Shown here piece after piece: positions 1 to 7,568 of a DNA stretch of 30,940 nt. Numbering within the stretch: the stretch's first letter is position 1; the number at the start of each line of letters is the position of its first letter. The position numbers were made by a program, and so were the translations under genes. This stretch comes from UBA1181 sp045617845. Lineage in GTDB: Bacteria; Bacteroidota; Bacteroidia; Bacteroidales; Paludibacteraceae. Under the pieces are notes generated by a model that saw only the letters and a list, made by a program, of their open reading frames with translations, was not told where the DNA came from and did no database searches. The stretch covers positions 1 through 30,940 of the forward strand of contig JAZLJL010000086.1 in the NCBI GenBank assembly GCA_045617845.1. Reading direction: 5' to 3'.

Positions 1-66
1 TTCCTTCAATGCGTCTAGGACTACCTTCGTCTTGAACGCTGAGTCAAACTTGCTTTTTCTTCCCAT
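1..66 (-). CDS. IS3-family transposase OrfA, N-terminal 22 codons (cut by window edge)
   Basis: Reading leftward from the ATG at 64-66, the frame gives MGRKSKFDSAFKTKVVLDAL and then KE before the window ends. This is the usual start of the small IS3-family OrfA helix-turn-helix protein (basic start, then F-x-x-x-V-x-x-A-L). OrfA binds the element's terminal repeats and is normally fused to the OrfB integrase by frameshifting. The rest of the element lies to the left of the window. It is a different IS3 subtype from the fragment at 2383-2580, which starts MKSKRRSFTAEFK. Confidence 0.75.
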   Translation of the reverse strand, partial: MGRKSKFDSAFKTKVVLDALKE

Positions 67-84
67 TGTTTTTTAGTTCTTTTG

Positions 85-92
85 CAAAGATA
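85..92 (-). promoter_or_regulatory. -7 box of the IS3 orfA promoter
   Basis: On the minus strand this reads TATCTTTG, a match to the Bacteroidota -7 consensus TAnnTTTG. It lies about 19 bases upstream of the orfA start at 66. I did not identify a clear -33 TTTG element. Confidence 0.5.
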
Positions 93-119
93 CACTTTTT
101 CATGCACCTTTGTCGTTGT

Positions 120-313
120 CTAAATTTTGGGGAGTATTATATCTTGACCACCAGAAGAAGATGACGACCCTGATCCATTGCCAGAAGATGATGAATCATA
201 AATTGAACTATTTGCATAAGAACCAATACTAGAACCAGAACAACCAGATGATTCACCCGAAGATCCTGCACTCTTTAGTGGACTTTTAGTTGGAGAATTC
301 TCAAATGTTTTTT
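120..313 (-). other. Out-of-frame Ser/Gly-rich tail of the RHS cassette, cut by IS3
   Basis: From the run of six A (308-313, minus strand), the -1 frame stays open for about 60 codons. It encodes a strongly Ser/Gly-rich tail (for example SAGSSGESSGCSGSS, later SSSSGNGSGSSSSSGGQD) before entering the IS3 terminal sequence and stopping at 120-122. The main frame stops at 275. The biased composition suggests this was once the natural C-terminus, separated by loss of one A in the homopolymer or reached by frameshifting. A sequencing error in the A run is the main alternative. Confidence 0.6.
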
Positions 314-1171
314 AAGATCATTTGTGCAATTAATGGCATTCTCTTGTAAAAAATCTTTTAAAGACGATGGTATTACAAAATCTTCATCATATCCCAATAT
401 CCCTTGATCATTAAATATTTGGGAACCTGACGATTTTATAGCATTACAACTTTTTGTTGTACAATTATTACCAAAAAGATAGTATTTGTCTACTATTTTC
501 CCATAGGTGTCAATATCATGTTTGCCTGATTGTGGCAATTCTGTTGATGAATTAAATTGGCTATCGAAAAAATGACAAATCTGAGAATCATTAGCATCAC
601 TAACTATATATGCATTAGCTTCCATTCTATATAATTCAGTTTTCATATATTTTTCTGCAGCTTCGTTTTCAAGTTTTAGTAAAACGCCTTGACCTCCCAT
701 AACACCACCTTCTGCATACCTTCCATATGTGTATACTATGACTTTTTTTCCTGTGACTACAAGAATAAAAGTGTGTCCAGTTCCTTTTGTTTCAACAACC
801 AAATAAGTAGCTTTTCCATCAGGATCCACCAACCCCACCGGATTCCCCGCACAATACCCATACGGACTCATCCCCACATACTTTTCAAACAGCGGATCGA
901 CGCTAATCCAGCGAGTGTCTTTAGGGTTCAAGTAGCGAGCACCGTAGTAGTACATGCCAGTCTCCTCGTCCAACTCCTTGGCGTTGAAGAGGTATGGGGT
1001 GTTCCATACACCGTTGCGCTCCTCGACGAAGACTTCTCCGTATGGGATGTAACTTACATTCTGCGTGATGTATCCCTCTGCATCGGTCACCATAGAGGTG
1101 CTTCCCAAGTGATCGGGGTGACAGAAGAAGTTTATCTTAGCGTAACCCATATCGGAACGATTTCCTGTCAT
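275..1171 (-). CDS. Orphan RHS repeat-associated core plus C-terminal toxin-like domain
   Basis: The 298-residue protein begins inside an RHS core. Residues 18-120 carry the hallmarks HPDHLGSTS, YGEVFVEE, KELDEETGMYYYGARYL and the boundary motif GLVDPDGK. In full RHS proteins this core closes a shell around a variable C-terminal toxin. Residues 121-298 are the variable part, with GHTF (His133) and NNCTT (Cys237). A His then Cys order like this could fit a permuted papain/NlpC-type fold, but that is only inference. The large RHS N-terminal shell is absent: a stop lies six codons upstream of the ATG, so this is an orphan cassette. The DNA is visibly more AT-rich below about 811, exactly at the core/toxin boundary, as expected for toxin-tip exchange. 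No immunity gene follows, because the IS3 lies there. It is probably inactive. Confidence 0.8.
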   Translation of the reverse strand: MTGNRSDMGYAKINFFCHPDHLGSTSMVTDAEGYITQNVSYIPYGEVFVEERNGVWNTPYLFNAKELDEETGMYYYGARYLNPKDTRWISVDPLFEKYVGMSPYGYCAGNPVGLVDPDGKATYLVVETKGTGHTFILVVTGKKVIVYTYGRYAEGGVMGGQGVLLKLENEAAEKYMKTELYRMEANAYIVSDANDSQICHFFDSQFNSSTELPQSGKHDIDTYGKIVDKYYLFGNNCTTKSCNAIKSSGSQIFNDQGILGYDEDFVIPSSLKDFLQENAINCTNDLKKHLRILQLKVH

Positions 1172-1193
1172 AACTGACGTGTTGATTTAGAGA

Positions 1194-1201
1194 CAAATAT
1201 A
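1194..1201 (-). promoter_or_regulatory. Candidate -7 box before the orphan RHS cassette
   Basis: The minus strand reads TATATTTG, a full TAnnTTTG match, about 22 bases upstream of the RHS start at 1171. It could give the truncated cassette its own transcription. The region is AT-rich, so a chance match is possible. Confidence 0.35.
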
Positions 1202-1318
1202 TAACTATTTTTGGGAAATAATTATTACTGTCCACTAAACGTGAAAATAAAATCCTAACATACAGAAATATAGCGGATACGAACCTAAAAACTTGAGACA
1301 AGCCCATTTCAAATTATG

Positions 1319-1592
1319 CAACCCCGCTAGGGTTGTGAAACATCACGTTACGAATCATTGCTATAGATATGGAACCCCGCTGAGGTTTAGGGATGCATCA
1401 CGAGAACAATATTGCCCCCCCCGTGAATTTTTCAATATATATTGTAAATGCCTTTATAACAATTGTTTCCACACATTCTTTTTCCACCACATCCGAAATC
1501 CTATTCCTTTTTGTGCCATGCAAAAACCCCAGAGGGGTTCCATGTCTGTAGAATCATAGATTCGTAACACGCAGACAACCCCAGAGGGGTTG
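1319..1592. repeat. Four short palindromic aacccc/ggggtt repeats
   Basis: Four related inverted repeats occur between the two RHS fragments: caaccccgctagggttg (1319-1335), aaccccgctgaggtt (1373-1387), aaccccagaggggtt (1525-1539) and caaccccagaggggttg (1576-1592). Each is a small hairpin with a 2-5 base loop. They pair up by spacing (54 and 51 bases apart). They resemble REP-type palindromes rather than a CRISPR, because the repeats are short, not identical and unevenly spaced. No other gene is visible in 1172-1651. Confidence 0.6.
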
Positions 1593-1651
1593 CATATTTA
1601 TTCAATGGGTTTATACAGGATTGTTTTTTTGTATTAAGTTTAAAACCATAG

Positions 1652-1752
1652 ATAGCGGGCACCGTAGTAGTAGAGACCAGTCTCCTCGTCCAACTCCTTG
1701 GCATTGAAAAGGTATGGGGTGTTCCATACGCCGTTGCGCTCCTCAACGAAGA
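1652..1752 (-). pseudogene. Second RHS core fragment (about 33 codons)
   Basis: On the minus strand this encodes FVEERNGVWNTPYLFNAKEL followed by DEETGLYYYGARYL. It is nearly the same as residues 48-81 of the RHS cassette at 275-1171 and matches its DNA at 932-1032 with about ten differences in 101 bases. Sequence similarity ends sharply on both sides, and a stop follows soon after. Its upstream end lies 11 bases after the stop of the secreted protein at 1764-2246. Short core fragments like this are the usual scars of displaced RHS toxin/immunity modules. Confidence 0.75.
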
Positions 1753-1763
1753 TTTGATTCTAA

Positions 1764-2246
1764 TTAAAAAGGATAAAAGCAATTGTCATTTGGATGAACC
1801 GATAAAATCTTATATATGATGTTATCAATGTCCACATACAAATAATAATGTCCTTTTAATGAGTATGGAGAATCTTGTTTTTTTTCAGTAAACTTATAAA
1901 TGTCACTATCATTATATTCTACATTACTCTTATAATAACTATCTTCCCATTCAGGAATCTGAAGAGAATTAATTTTCTCTAAAGAGAATTTATATGTACT
2001 ATCCTTGAGCAAATGACAATTATAATATAATCCCCAATCGTTAATTTCCATTTTTTCAGAATTAAAAGGAATCCTCATATTCATGCAAATGGTATCAGAA
2101 TCATTTAAAAAATAATACTTCTGAGTTACATATGATTTATTCATAGAAATTTCATATGTCTTATAACAAAAAACTAATGATAATTGCTGTGCTGACACTC
2201 TTGTCACACATAAAAGCAAGAACAAAAAAATATAATAAAACTTCAT
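1764..2246 (-). CDS. Small secreted protein of unknown function, possible RHS immunity remnant
   Basis: This 160-residue protein starts with a clear signal peptide (MKFYYIFLFLLLCVTRVSA, likely cleaved before QQ). The mature part of about 140 residues is rich in Tyr, Asp, Asn and Ser and has no motif I recognise. The coding DNA is AT-rich, unlike the neighbouring leu genes, which suggests transfer. It is followed after 11 bases by an RHS core fragment on the same strand. In RHS arrays an immunity gene typically sits between one toxin tip and the next core fragment, so it could be the immunity protein of a lost toxin; an exported immunity protein would fit a toxin acting in the periplasm. That role is inferred from position only. 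A TAAG-TTTTG sequence on the minus strand near 2309-2317 may be its promoter. Confidence 0.6.
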   Translation of the reverse strand: MKFYYIFLFLLLCVTRVSAQQLSLVFCYKTYEISMNKSYVTQKYYFLNDSDTICMNMRIPFNSEKMEINDWGLYYNCHLLKDSTYKFSLEKINSLQIPEWEDSYYKSNVEYNDSDIYKFTEKKQDSPYSLKGHYYLYVDIDNIIYKILSVHPNDNCFYPF

Positions 2247-2382
2247 TTCTCTATTCCTTTTTGACTGATTTAATATTTCAATTTTTTATTTTAAAGAATC
2301 ATCTTTGCAAAACTTAACATACAGTCGAAAAGATAATTTTTTTTGATTTTCGCAATGGTAGGATTGTGTTTTTGCGAAGATT

Positions 2383-2580
2383 TCATGCGCAGTCGTCCCT
2401 CTTTTTTTCCGTAAAGGCTGCTGAGGCATTCGACAAAAACTCCGATTTCCAGTTGGAAATCATCACATTCGACACATTGAAACGCTCTGACAACTGCGCC
2501 AATGTCTCTTGGTCCTTCAGTGCCTCTATAGCAACTTGAGCCTTAAACTCTGCTGTGAAACTTCTTCTCTTACTTTTCAT
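2383..2580 (-). pseudogene. Truncated IS3-family transposase OrfA
   Basis: The 65 codons start MKSKRRSFTAEFKAQVAIEA and include the helix-turn-helix stretch LAQLSERFNVSNVMISNWK, typical of IS3 OrfA (normally about 90-110 residues). Similarity is lost after AAFTEKK, where the frame ends in a few unrelated residues (RDDCA), so the gene is broken near 2398. No orfB follows. Upstream, 2598-2640 contains an IS3-like leader and terminal sequence that comes within about 10-20 bases of the MFS transporter stop codon. Confidence 0.75.
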
Positions 2581-2640
2581 GACTGCTAAATTAAACTTTA
2601 TTTTCTTAACTTAGCAACTGGTTCGAAAAAGTGGCAGTAT
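2383..2640 (-). mobile_element. IS3 remnant (one end and partial orfA)
   Basis: This stretch holds the orfA start plus the leader that normally links orfA to the element's terminal repeat (the minus strand contains ttcgaaccagttgctaagtt). The distal part of orfA and all of orfB are missing, so the remnant cannot move by itself. The outer limit near 2640 is approximate. Confidence 0.5.
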
Positions 2641-2647
2641 TGTAGCT

Positions 2648-3811
2648 CTACCGGCTTTTCTTTTTCAATATCGATGTCAGCACCGTCATGATGATGGTGA
2701 GTCCGAAGACGTATCCGTAGGCCACGCGCATGCTGGTGGCGTCGGCTATGGCGCCGATGAGGAACGGTCCGAAGAGGAAGGCGGTGCTGCTGATGGTGTT
2801 GACCATGGCGATGCCCATGCCCGGGTTTACGCCCTTCTGCCGTCCGGCTAGGCTGTAGATGATAGGGACGAGGCAGGAGATGCCCAAGCCTGCGATGAAG
2901 AATCCGAGGGCGGCGAAGAGGAAGCTTGTGTTCACGATGATGGTGAAGATGCCGACGGCGGTGATGACGCAGCTGCCGAATAGGATGGCGGGGTCGCTGT
3001 ATCGCTTGCGTATCTTGTCGCCGAACGACCTGCCTATCGCCATGAAGGCGGCGTAGATGGTGAGACCGAGTGGCGCGAGGTTCTCGGGAAACTCGACGAT
3101 GGTCTTCATGTAGACGGTGCTCCAATTGGTGAAGCTGCCTTCCGTGACCCTCGAGCAGAGGGCGATGAAGGCGATGAGCAGTAGGATGCCTTTGGGTAGG
3201 ATGATGAGCGGACGCTTCTCCACGCGCTCCGCCTTCGTGACGGTCTCCTGCAGGAAGAAACGGCGGATGTAGAAGATGACCGCCATGCTGAAGAGCGCCA
3301 CGCAGAGATGGTGGACGTAGATCGGTTGCCCGGAGGTGATGAAGAGGATGCTGAGGAGCGCTCCGCAGCAGACTCCCACGTAGTAGAGGGCGTGGAACAT
3401 CGAGACGACTGGACGTTTGTAGGCGTTCTCCACAAGGATGGAGTTCCCGTTGATCGCCACGTCGGTGATGGTCACGAACATGCCGTAGATGGCGCAGAAG
3501 GGGAATACTAATATCTTATAGGGGATGAGCGTCATCAGCGGGAGCAGCAGCATGTAGACGTAGCTCATCGCCGTCAGTTTCTTGCTTCCGAAACGTGCCG
3601 AGAGGTGGCAGCAGAAAGGGGTGATGATGAGCGATCCGATGGCCATGCTCAGCGGAATATAGCTCAACTCGCGGATGGACATGTCGTAGTGGGCGTTGAT
3701 GCCGGGGTAGCGGGTGACGAGGGAGGCGTAGACGAACCCCATCATGAAATATTGTGTCAGTAGGGCGTACCTCGCATGGTGCTTGGTCGCTGTGATCGTA
3801 TTGGAACTCAT
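2648..3811 (-). CDS. Major facilitator superfamily (MFS) transporter
   Basis: This 387-residue membrane protein consists almost entirely of hydrophobic segments, about 12 helices, the normal size of an MFS permease. After TM2 it has the loop HLSARFGSKKL, a loose version of the MFS motif G-x-x-x-D-R-x-G-R-R, and a helix 4-5 region with FVTITDVAINGNSILVE. I start it at ATG 3811 (MSSNTITATKHHARYALL): the frame is open another 77 codons upstream, but that part is low-complexity and crosses the promoter. The substrate is unknown; the overall look is of the FucP/YnfM-like sugar or drug transporters. It is divergent from the leu operon. Its 3' end is abutted by an IS3 remnant, so the native terminator seems to be lost. 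Confidence 0.85.
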   Translation of the reverse strand: MSSNTITATKHHARYALLTQYFMMGFVYASLVTRYPGINAHYDMSIRELSYIPLSMAIGSLIITPFCCHLSARFGSKKLTAMSYVYMLLLPLMTLIPYKILVFPFCAIYGMFVTITDVAINGNSILVENAYKRPVVSMFHALYYVGVCCGALLSILFITSGQPIYVHHLCVALFSMAVIFYIRRFFLQETVTKAERVEKRPLIILPKGILLLIAFIALCSRVTEGSFTNWSTVYMKTIVEFPENLAPLGLTIYAAFMAIGRSFGDKIRKRYSDPAILFGSCVITAVGIFTIIVNTSFLFAALGFFIAGLGISCLVPIIYSLAGRQKGVNPGMGIAMVNTISSTAFLFGPFLIGAIADATSMRVAYGYVFGLTIIMTVLTSILKKKSR

Positions 3812-3849
3812 GACATTTATACTTAAATGTATGTTTTTGTTTTCGGGCG

Positions 3850-3857
3850 CGAAGGTA
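3850..3857 (-). promoter_or_regulatory. -7 box for the MFS transporter
   Basis: The minus strand reads TACCTTCG, a common variant of TAnnTTTG, about 38 bases upstream of the start at 3811. It supports the short start for this gene, since the longer reading frame would begin upstream of the promoter. Confidence 0.5.
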
Positions 3858-3870
3858 GACAATATTAAAT

Positions 3871-3898
3871 TAAGAATTAAGAAATAAGAATTAAGAAT
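3871..3898. repeat. AT-rich 14-bp tandem duplication
   Basis: TAAGAATTAAGAA(A/T) occurs twice in tandem with a 14-base period in the divergent region between the MFS gene and leuA. The rest of 3812-4010 is AT-rich, with further short partial repeats (ggattacggattgtggat). I saw no clear leader peptide or attenuator hairpin for the leu operon. Confidence 0.5.
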
Positions 3899-4010
3899 TT
3901 CATGTTGTGAGGATATCATTTTTAAGTGTACGTTGAAGATGAATAAATAAGAATTATGGATTACGGATTGTGGATTTTTTATTATTTTTAAACCAACAAA
4001 AAAATTATTT

Positions 4011-5501
4011 ATGTCAGATAGATTATTCGTTTTCGATACCACGTTGCGTGATGGGGAGCAGGTCCCCGGTTGTCAGTTGAGTACAGTGGAGAAGATAGAG
4101 GTGGCGCGTTGTTTGGAGTTGTTGGGCGTTGATGTCATCGAGGCGGGTTTCCCGATTTCGAGTCCGGGTGATTTCAATTCTGTCCTGGAGATTTCCAAGG
4201 CGGTTTCCAATCCGATTATCTGTGCTTTGACGCGTGGCATCGAGAAGGATATCGATGTGGCTTTCGACGCTTTGCGCTCCGCGAAACGTAAAAGGATACA
4301 CACCGGCATAGGCACGTCTGACCAACATATCCGTTACAAGTTCAATTCCAACAGGGAGGAGATTCTCGAAAGAGCTGTCGCCGCCACCCGTTACGCGAAG
4401 CGTTATGTGGAGGATGTGGAGTTCTATTGTGAGGATGCGGGACGTACGGACAACGAATACCTCGCGCGTGTCGTGGAGGCGGTCATCAAGGCGGGCGCCA
4501 CTGTGGTCAATATCCCTGACACCACCGGTTACTGCTTCCCTGATGAGTTCGGGGCGAAGATTAAGTATCTTTTCGAGCATGTCGACGGCATCCACAAGGC
4601 TGTCATCTCTACCCATTGCCACAATGACCTTGGAATGGCCACCGCAAATACCCTTGCGGGTGTGCTGAATGGCGCGCGCCAAGTGGAGGTCACCATAAAC
4701 GGTGTGGGTGAACGTGCGGGGAACACTGCCCTAGAGGAGGTCGTGATGGCGTTGCGTTGCCACAAGGAGTTGGGCGTCGATACGGCGATCGAAACGAAAC
4801 ACATCTATCATGCTAGCCGCATCGTCTCCAATTTGATGAACATGCCTATCCAGATGAACAAGGCGGTGGTGGGCAGGAATGCTTTCGCTCATTCGTCGGG
4901 AATTCACCAGGATGGCATCCTCAAGGACCATTGCACCTACGAAATCATCGACCCTAAGGATATTGGTATTGATGATAATATGATCATGCTCACCGCGAGA
5001 AGCGGTCGGTCGGCTTTGCGCCATCGCCTGAATACCCTGGGGTACGAGGTCGATGATGTGACGCTGGACGATGTCTACAATAAGTTCCTTATCATGGCGG
5101 ACAAGAAGAAGGAGATACTCGATGACGATATCCGTATGCTTGTCGGAAAGGAGGGCAAGGAGAAGGCGATCGAAGTGTTGAAGCTTATGGTCGTTTCCGG
5201 AAAGAATGTCGAACATGAGGCGGAACTGACCCTCTCGGTGCATGGCGAGACTAAGTATGGAAAGGCGAAGGGGAACGGACCGGTCGACGCCGCCATCAAT
5301 GCGCTCAAGGCCATCGTCGGCAATAGGATGACGCTCTGCGAGTTCACCATCCAATCCATCAGCAAGGGGAGTAACGACGTAGGTAAGGTCCATATGCAGG
5401 TGGAGCACGAGGGTAAGGTTTACTTCGGTTTTGGCGCGAACACTGATATCGTCGAGGCTTCTCTCGAAGCGTATGTCGACGCCGTCAATAAATTTTTGTA
5501 A
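4011..5501 (+). CDS. leuA: 2-isopropylmalate synthase
   Basis: It condenses acetyl-CoA with 2-oxoisovalerate, the committed step of leucine synthesis, in the cytoplasm. The 496-residue protein has the HMGL-like TIM barrel, starting at FDTTLRDGEQ (residues 8-17), with the metal ligands HCHND (His202, His204, Asp206) and the GERAGNT signature just after. Residues from about 370 on form the LeuA dimer domain that binds leucine for feedback inhibition. Length is normal for bacterial LeuA. It is the first gene of a five-gene operon; leuC starts 18 bases after its stop. No canonical Shine-Dalgarno is visible; the start is preceded by an A-rich leader, as is usual in Bacteroidota. Confidence 0.96.
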   Translation: MSDRLFVFDTTLRDGEQVPGCQLSTVEKIEVARCLELLGVDVIEAGFPISSPGDFNSVLEISKAVSNPIICALTRGIEKDIDVAFDALRSAKRKRIHTGIGTSDQHIRYKFNSNREEILERAVAATRYAKRYVEDVEFYCEDAGRTDNEYLARVVEAVIKAGATVVNIPDTTGYCFPDEFGAKIKYLFEHVDGIHKAVISTHCHNDLGMATANTLAGVLNGARQVEVTINGVGERAGNTALEEVVMALRCHKELGVDTAIETKHIYHASRIVSNLMNMPIQMNKAVVGRNAFAHSSGIHQDGILKDHCTYEIIDPKDIGIDDNMIMLTARSGRSALRHRLNTLGYEVDDVTLDDVYNKFLIMADKKKEILDDDIRMLVGKEGKEKAIEVLKLMVVSGKNVEHEAELTLSVHGETKYGKAKGNGPVDAAINALKAIVGNRMTLCEFTIQSISKGSNDVGKVHMQVEHEGKVYFGFGANTDIVEASLEAYVDAVNKFL

Positions 5502-5519
5502 ATAAAAAAACACAATGAT

Positions 5520-6914
5520 ATGAACACATTATTCGACAAAATATGGGACGCCCACGTGGTGTCGCGGATGGAGGATGGGCTTACCCAACTCTACGCCGAT
5601 AGGCTCTATTGCCATGAGGTGACCACCGCCCAGGCGTTCGAAGGAATGCGGGGACGTGGTTTGGATTGTTACCGCCCCGACCTCATTTATTGCGTGGCGG
5701 ACCATGACATCCCTACCCATGACCAAGACAAACCTATTGAGGATCCTGTCTGTAGGAAACAAGTCGAGACGCTTGAACGCAATGCGAAGGAGTTTGGCCT
5801 CCATTATTTTGGCATGAATGATCCCCATAACGGAATCATCCATGTGATCGGTCCTGAACAAGGCCTTTCCCTTCCGGGCATGACCATTCTCTGTGGGGAT
5901 TCCCACACCTCTACCCATGGCGCTGTGGGCGCTGTCGCTTTTGGAATCGGCACTTCGGAGGTGGAGATGGTGCTGGCGAGCCAGTGTGTTTTGCAGCAAA
6001 AGCCTAAATCGATGAGAATCAATATCGAAGGTGATTTGGCGTGCGGCGTGACCCCTAAGGATGTGGCGCTCTATATCATGCGTCGTATGAGCACTTCCGG
6101 TGCGACTGGTTACTTTGTGGAGTATGCTGGCTCGACCGTTCGTGGCATGTCTATGGAGGGAAGACTCACCCTTTGTAACCTCTCGATCGAGATGGGCGCA
6201 CGTGGCGGTTTCATCGCTCCGGACGAAGTGACTTTCGCTTATCTGAAAGGTCGTGAGCATGTCCCTCAAGGGGAGGAGTGGGAACGCGCGTTGGCTTTCT
6301 GGAAAACGCTTCGAAGTGACGATGATGCCGTTTTCGATCGTGAAATCACTTTCTATGCGAAGGATATGGAACCAATGGTCACTTATGGTACCAACCCAGG
6401 TATGGGTATGGGTATATCGCAGACAATTCCTACGCTTGATACAATCGAGGAGACTGGTCGTGCTTCTTTCCTTAAAAGCTTGGATTACATGGGATTCCGT
6501 GCTGGAGAGAGCCTTCTTGGGAAGAAGGTGGACTATGTTTTCTGTGGCTCCTGCACGAATGGGCGTATCGAGGATTTCCGCGCTTTCGCTTCCATCGTCA
6601 AGGGGAGACGGAAGGCTTCTGATGTGGTTTGTTGGTTGGTTCCGGGCTCATGGGCGGTCGATAGGCAAATTAGGGAAGAGGGTTTGGATGCTCTCCTTGA
6701 GGCGGCTGGTTTCTCCATCCGTCAGCCGGGCTGCTCCGCTTGTCTCGCCATGAACGACGATAGGGTGCCTTCCGGCAAACTGTGCGTATCGACCTCCAAC
6801 CGAAATTTCGAGGGAAGACAGGGACCTGGTGCCCGTACTGTCTTGGCGAGTCCGTTGGTGGCCGCCGCAGCCGCTGTTACAGGTGTCATCACAGACCCTC
6901 GCACATTGTTGTAG
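5520..6914 (+). CDS. leuC: 3-isopropylmalate dehydratase, large subunit
   Basis: With LeuD it converts 2-isopropylmalate to 3-isopropylmalate (the same complex can act on citramalate). The 464-residue protein belongs to the aconitase family. It shows CGDSHTSTHGAVGA (residues 125-138) and the three [4Fe-4S] ligands Cys345 (in CGSCTNGR), Cys405 and Cys408 (in PGCSACLAMN), in the expected spacing. The start at 5520 gives the conserved N-terminus MNTLFDKIWDAHVV. It lies between leuA and leuD in one operon. Confidence 0.96.
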   Translation: MNTLFDKIWDAHVVSRMEDGLTQLYADRLYCHEVTTAQAFEGMRGRGLDCYRPDLIYCVADHDIPTHDQDKPIEDPVCRKQVETLERNAKEFGLHYFGMNDPHNGIIHVIGPEQGLSLPGMTILCGDSHTSTHGAVGAVAFGIGTSEVEMVLASQCVLQQKPKSMRINIEGDLACGVTPKDVALYIMRRMSTSGATGYFVEYAGSTVRGMSMEGRLTLCNLSIEMGARGGFIAPDEVTFAYLKGREHVPQGEEWERALAFWKTLRSDDDAVFDREITFYAKDMEPMVTYGTNPGMGMGISQTIPTLDTIEETGRASFLKSLDYMGFRAGESLLGKKVDYVFCGSCTNGRIEDFRAFASIVKGRRKASDVVCWLVPGSWAVDRQIREEGLDALLEAAGFSIRQPGCSACLAMNDDRVPSGKLCVSTSNRNFEGRQGPGARTVLASPLVAAAAAVTGVITDPRTLL

Positions 6915-6965
6915 ATGGGATGGCTGCGTCAGCCGATAAAGTCTAATTACCTAAAAAACGAAACG

Positions 6966-7568
6966 ATGAAACAGAAATTCGATGTCATAACAAGTTGTTG
7001 TGTGCCGTTGCCTCTAGAAAATGTGGACACGGACCAGATTATTCCCGCCCGTTTCCTGAAGGCGACGGATAAGGTGGGCTTCGGCGAGAAGCTATTCTGT
7101 GATTGGCGGTATGATAAGGACGGTAATCCGATTAAGGATTTCGTCTTGAATGATCCCACCTACAGTGGTTGCGTCCTCGTGGCTGGTAAAAACTTCGGAA
7201 GTGGAAGTAGCCGTGAACATGCGGCGTGGGCGATCGCCGGTTATGGATTTAGGGTGGTGGTCTCCAGTTTCTTCGCCGATATACATAAGAACAATGAACT
7301 GAACAACTTCGTTTTGCCTGTGGTCGTGAGCGAAGGTTTTTTGGCGGAGCTATTCTCTAGCATCCGTGAGAATCCGAAAACGCAGGTAAGGGTCGATTTG
7401 CCTGGACAGACCATCACAAACTTGTCGACTGGCAGTCGAGAGCGCTTCGAAATCAACGCCTATAAAAAGGAGTGCTTAATCAATGGTTACGACGACATCG
7501 ATTATTTATTAAGCAAAAAATCCTTGATAGAGGAATATGAATCTAAATTGGTTGTGAGATGGAAATAA
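6966..7568 (+). CDS. leuD: 3-isopropylmalate dehydratase, small subunit
   Basis: This is the 200-residue swivel-domain partner of LeuC. The N-terminus MKQKFDVITSCCVPLPLENV leads into DTDQIIPARFLK, followed by GKNFGSGSSREHAAWAI, the small-subunit signature that contacts the substrate. The frame is open back to an ATG at 6915, directly after the leuC stop, which would add 17 residues; I prefer 6966 because it matches the usual LeuD start. Its last 10 bases overlap the next gene, suggesting coupled translation. Confidence 0.94.
   Translation: MKQKFDVITSCCVPLPLENVDTDQIIPARFLKATDKVGFGEKLFCDWRYDKDGNPIKDFVLNDPTYSGCVLVAGKNFGSGSSREHAAWAIAGYGFRVVVSSFFADIHKNNELNNFVLPVVVSEGFLAELFSSIRENPKTQVRVDLPGQTITNLSTGSRERFEINAYKKECLINGYDDIDYLLSKKSLIEEYESKLVVRWK

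Larger units (their letters stand above)
1..136 (-). mobile_element. End of an IS3-family insertion sequence
   Basis: This is the element end that carries the start of orfA. Reading leftward, the likely terminal repeat begins near 136 (tactccccaaaatttagaca), followed by a promoter-like box and the orfA start. I place the outer edge at about 136 because the RHS tail frame at 120-313 reads as Ser/Gly-rich protein down to about 140 and then turns into this terminal sequence. The exact edge and target duplication cannot be fixed with only one end visible. Confidence 0.6.

Noticed and set aside
1293..1559. Plus-strand open frame of 88 codons
   Set aside because: It is Cys/His-rich low-quality sequence running through the palindromes, with no promoter or family resemblance.
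1319..1592. CRISPR-like array of aacccc/ggggtt repeats
   Set aside because: The repeats are only 15-17 bases, vary in the loop, are unevenly spaced (54, 152, 51) and no cas gene is nearby.
2305..2400. A 31-codon minus-strand frame starting MKSSQKHNPTIAKIK
   Set aside because: It is short, spans the IS3 breakpoint and the probable promoter of the gene at 1764-2246, and shows no conserved feature I can support.
2598..3435. Minus-strand open frames rich in Arg, His and Ser within the MFS gene
   Set aside because: Their composition is that of a frame-shifted shadow; the MFS frame has clear membrane helices.
3812..4010. Leucine attenuator or leader peptide before leuA
   Set aside because: No short reading frame with a leucine run and no hairpin plus T-tract was seen; the region is only AT-rich with short repeats.
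4023..5513. Long minus-strand open frames opposite leuA
   Set aside because: They are antisense shadows of strongly coding GC-rich DNA; leuA motifs fix the real frame.
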